From Actinotalea sp. Marseille-Q4924 (lineage in GTDB: Bacteria; Actinomycetota; Actinomycetes; Actinomycetales; Cellulomonadaceae): a stretch of 64,000 nt of DNA. The stretch lies in contig NZ_CAKAKB010000001.1 of assembly GCF_916618755.1 (NCBI RefSeq), forward strand, positions 496,001 to 560,000, read 5' to 3'. The notes beneath the pieces were generated by a model. The model made no database searches and was not told the origin of the DNA. It saw only the letters and a program-made list of their open reading frames with translations. Made by a program: the position numbers and the translations under genes. This document shows, one piece after another, positions 63,967 through 64,000 of this stretch (positions are counted from its first letter, which is position 1; every line of letters begins with the position of its first letter).

Positions 63967-64000
63967 CGGCGCCCCGCGGACCGTGCGGCGCGGGCCGCCG

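Overview
The window is a very GC-rich actinobacterial chromosome segment, most like Cellulomonas or a close relative within Micrococcales. That placement rests on base composition, gene order, frequent GTG/TTG starts, the C+ (zinc-binding) forms of S14 and L36, an F420-type LLM oxidoreductase and a GAF-ANTAR protein. It is an inference, not a database result.

Layout. 0-2 kb: the 5' part of an ABC transporter ATPase gene and an aspartate aminotransferase, both on the minus strand. 2-15.2 kb: tRNA-Trp, secE, nusG, rplK, rplA, then a two-gene membrane-protein cassette on the opposite strand, then rplJ, rplL, rpoB and rpoC. 15.3-36.7 kb: the str, S10, spc and alpha superclusters (rpsL-rpsG-fusA-tuf; rpsJ to rpsQ; rplN to rplO; secY-adk-map; infA-rpmJ-rpsM-rpsK; rpoA-rplQ). 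rpsD, usual between rpsK and rpoA, is absent and a strong terminator sits there instead. 36.9-42.7 kb: alpha/beta hydrolase, ROK/polyphosphate-glucokinase-like kinase, truA, GAF-ANTAR regulator, DUF5709 protein and an ABC-F ATPase. 42.7-50.2 kb: rplM-rpsI, glmM, def, DedA, coaA, glmS, acpS. 50.3-58.2 kb: F420-type LLM oxidoreductase, nnr, alr, and the t6A set tsaE-tsaB-rimI-tsaD interrupted by an opposite-strand padR/membrane pair. 58.2-64 kb: an accessory tail of small enzymes (GNAT, VOC, DHFR-like, phosphotransferase-like, DinB), with two visible gene lesions.

How it fits together. Most of the window builds ribosomes, RNA polymerase core and the Sec channel. These operons have long leaders, consensus-like promoters and GC hairpin terminators. 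The genes after rplQ serve peptidoglycan precursor supply (glmM, glmS, alr), CoA/ACP maturation (coaA, acpS), nicotinamide-nucleotide repair (nnr) and tRNA modification (truA, tsa genes). Many of these show a -10-like hexamer exactly 6-7 nt before the start codon, the layout of leaderless transcripts.

I see no CRISPR array, insertion sequence, prophage or biosynthetic cluster, and no convincing new multi-gene system. The best leads are the near-perfect tandem duplication behind rplK, the inverted repeat bracketing the padR -35 box, the GNAT gene split by one in-frame amber codon, and several leader hairpins in ribosomal-protein operons.
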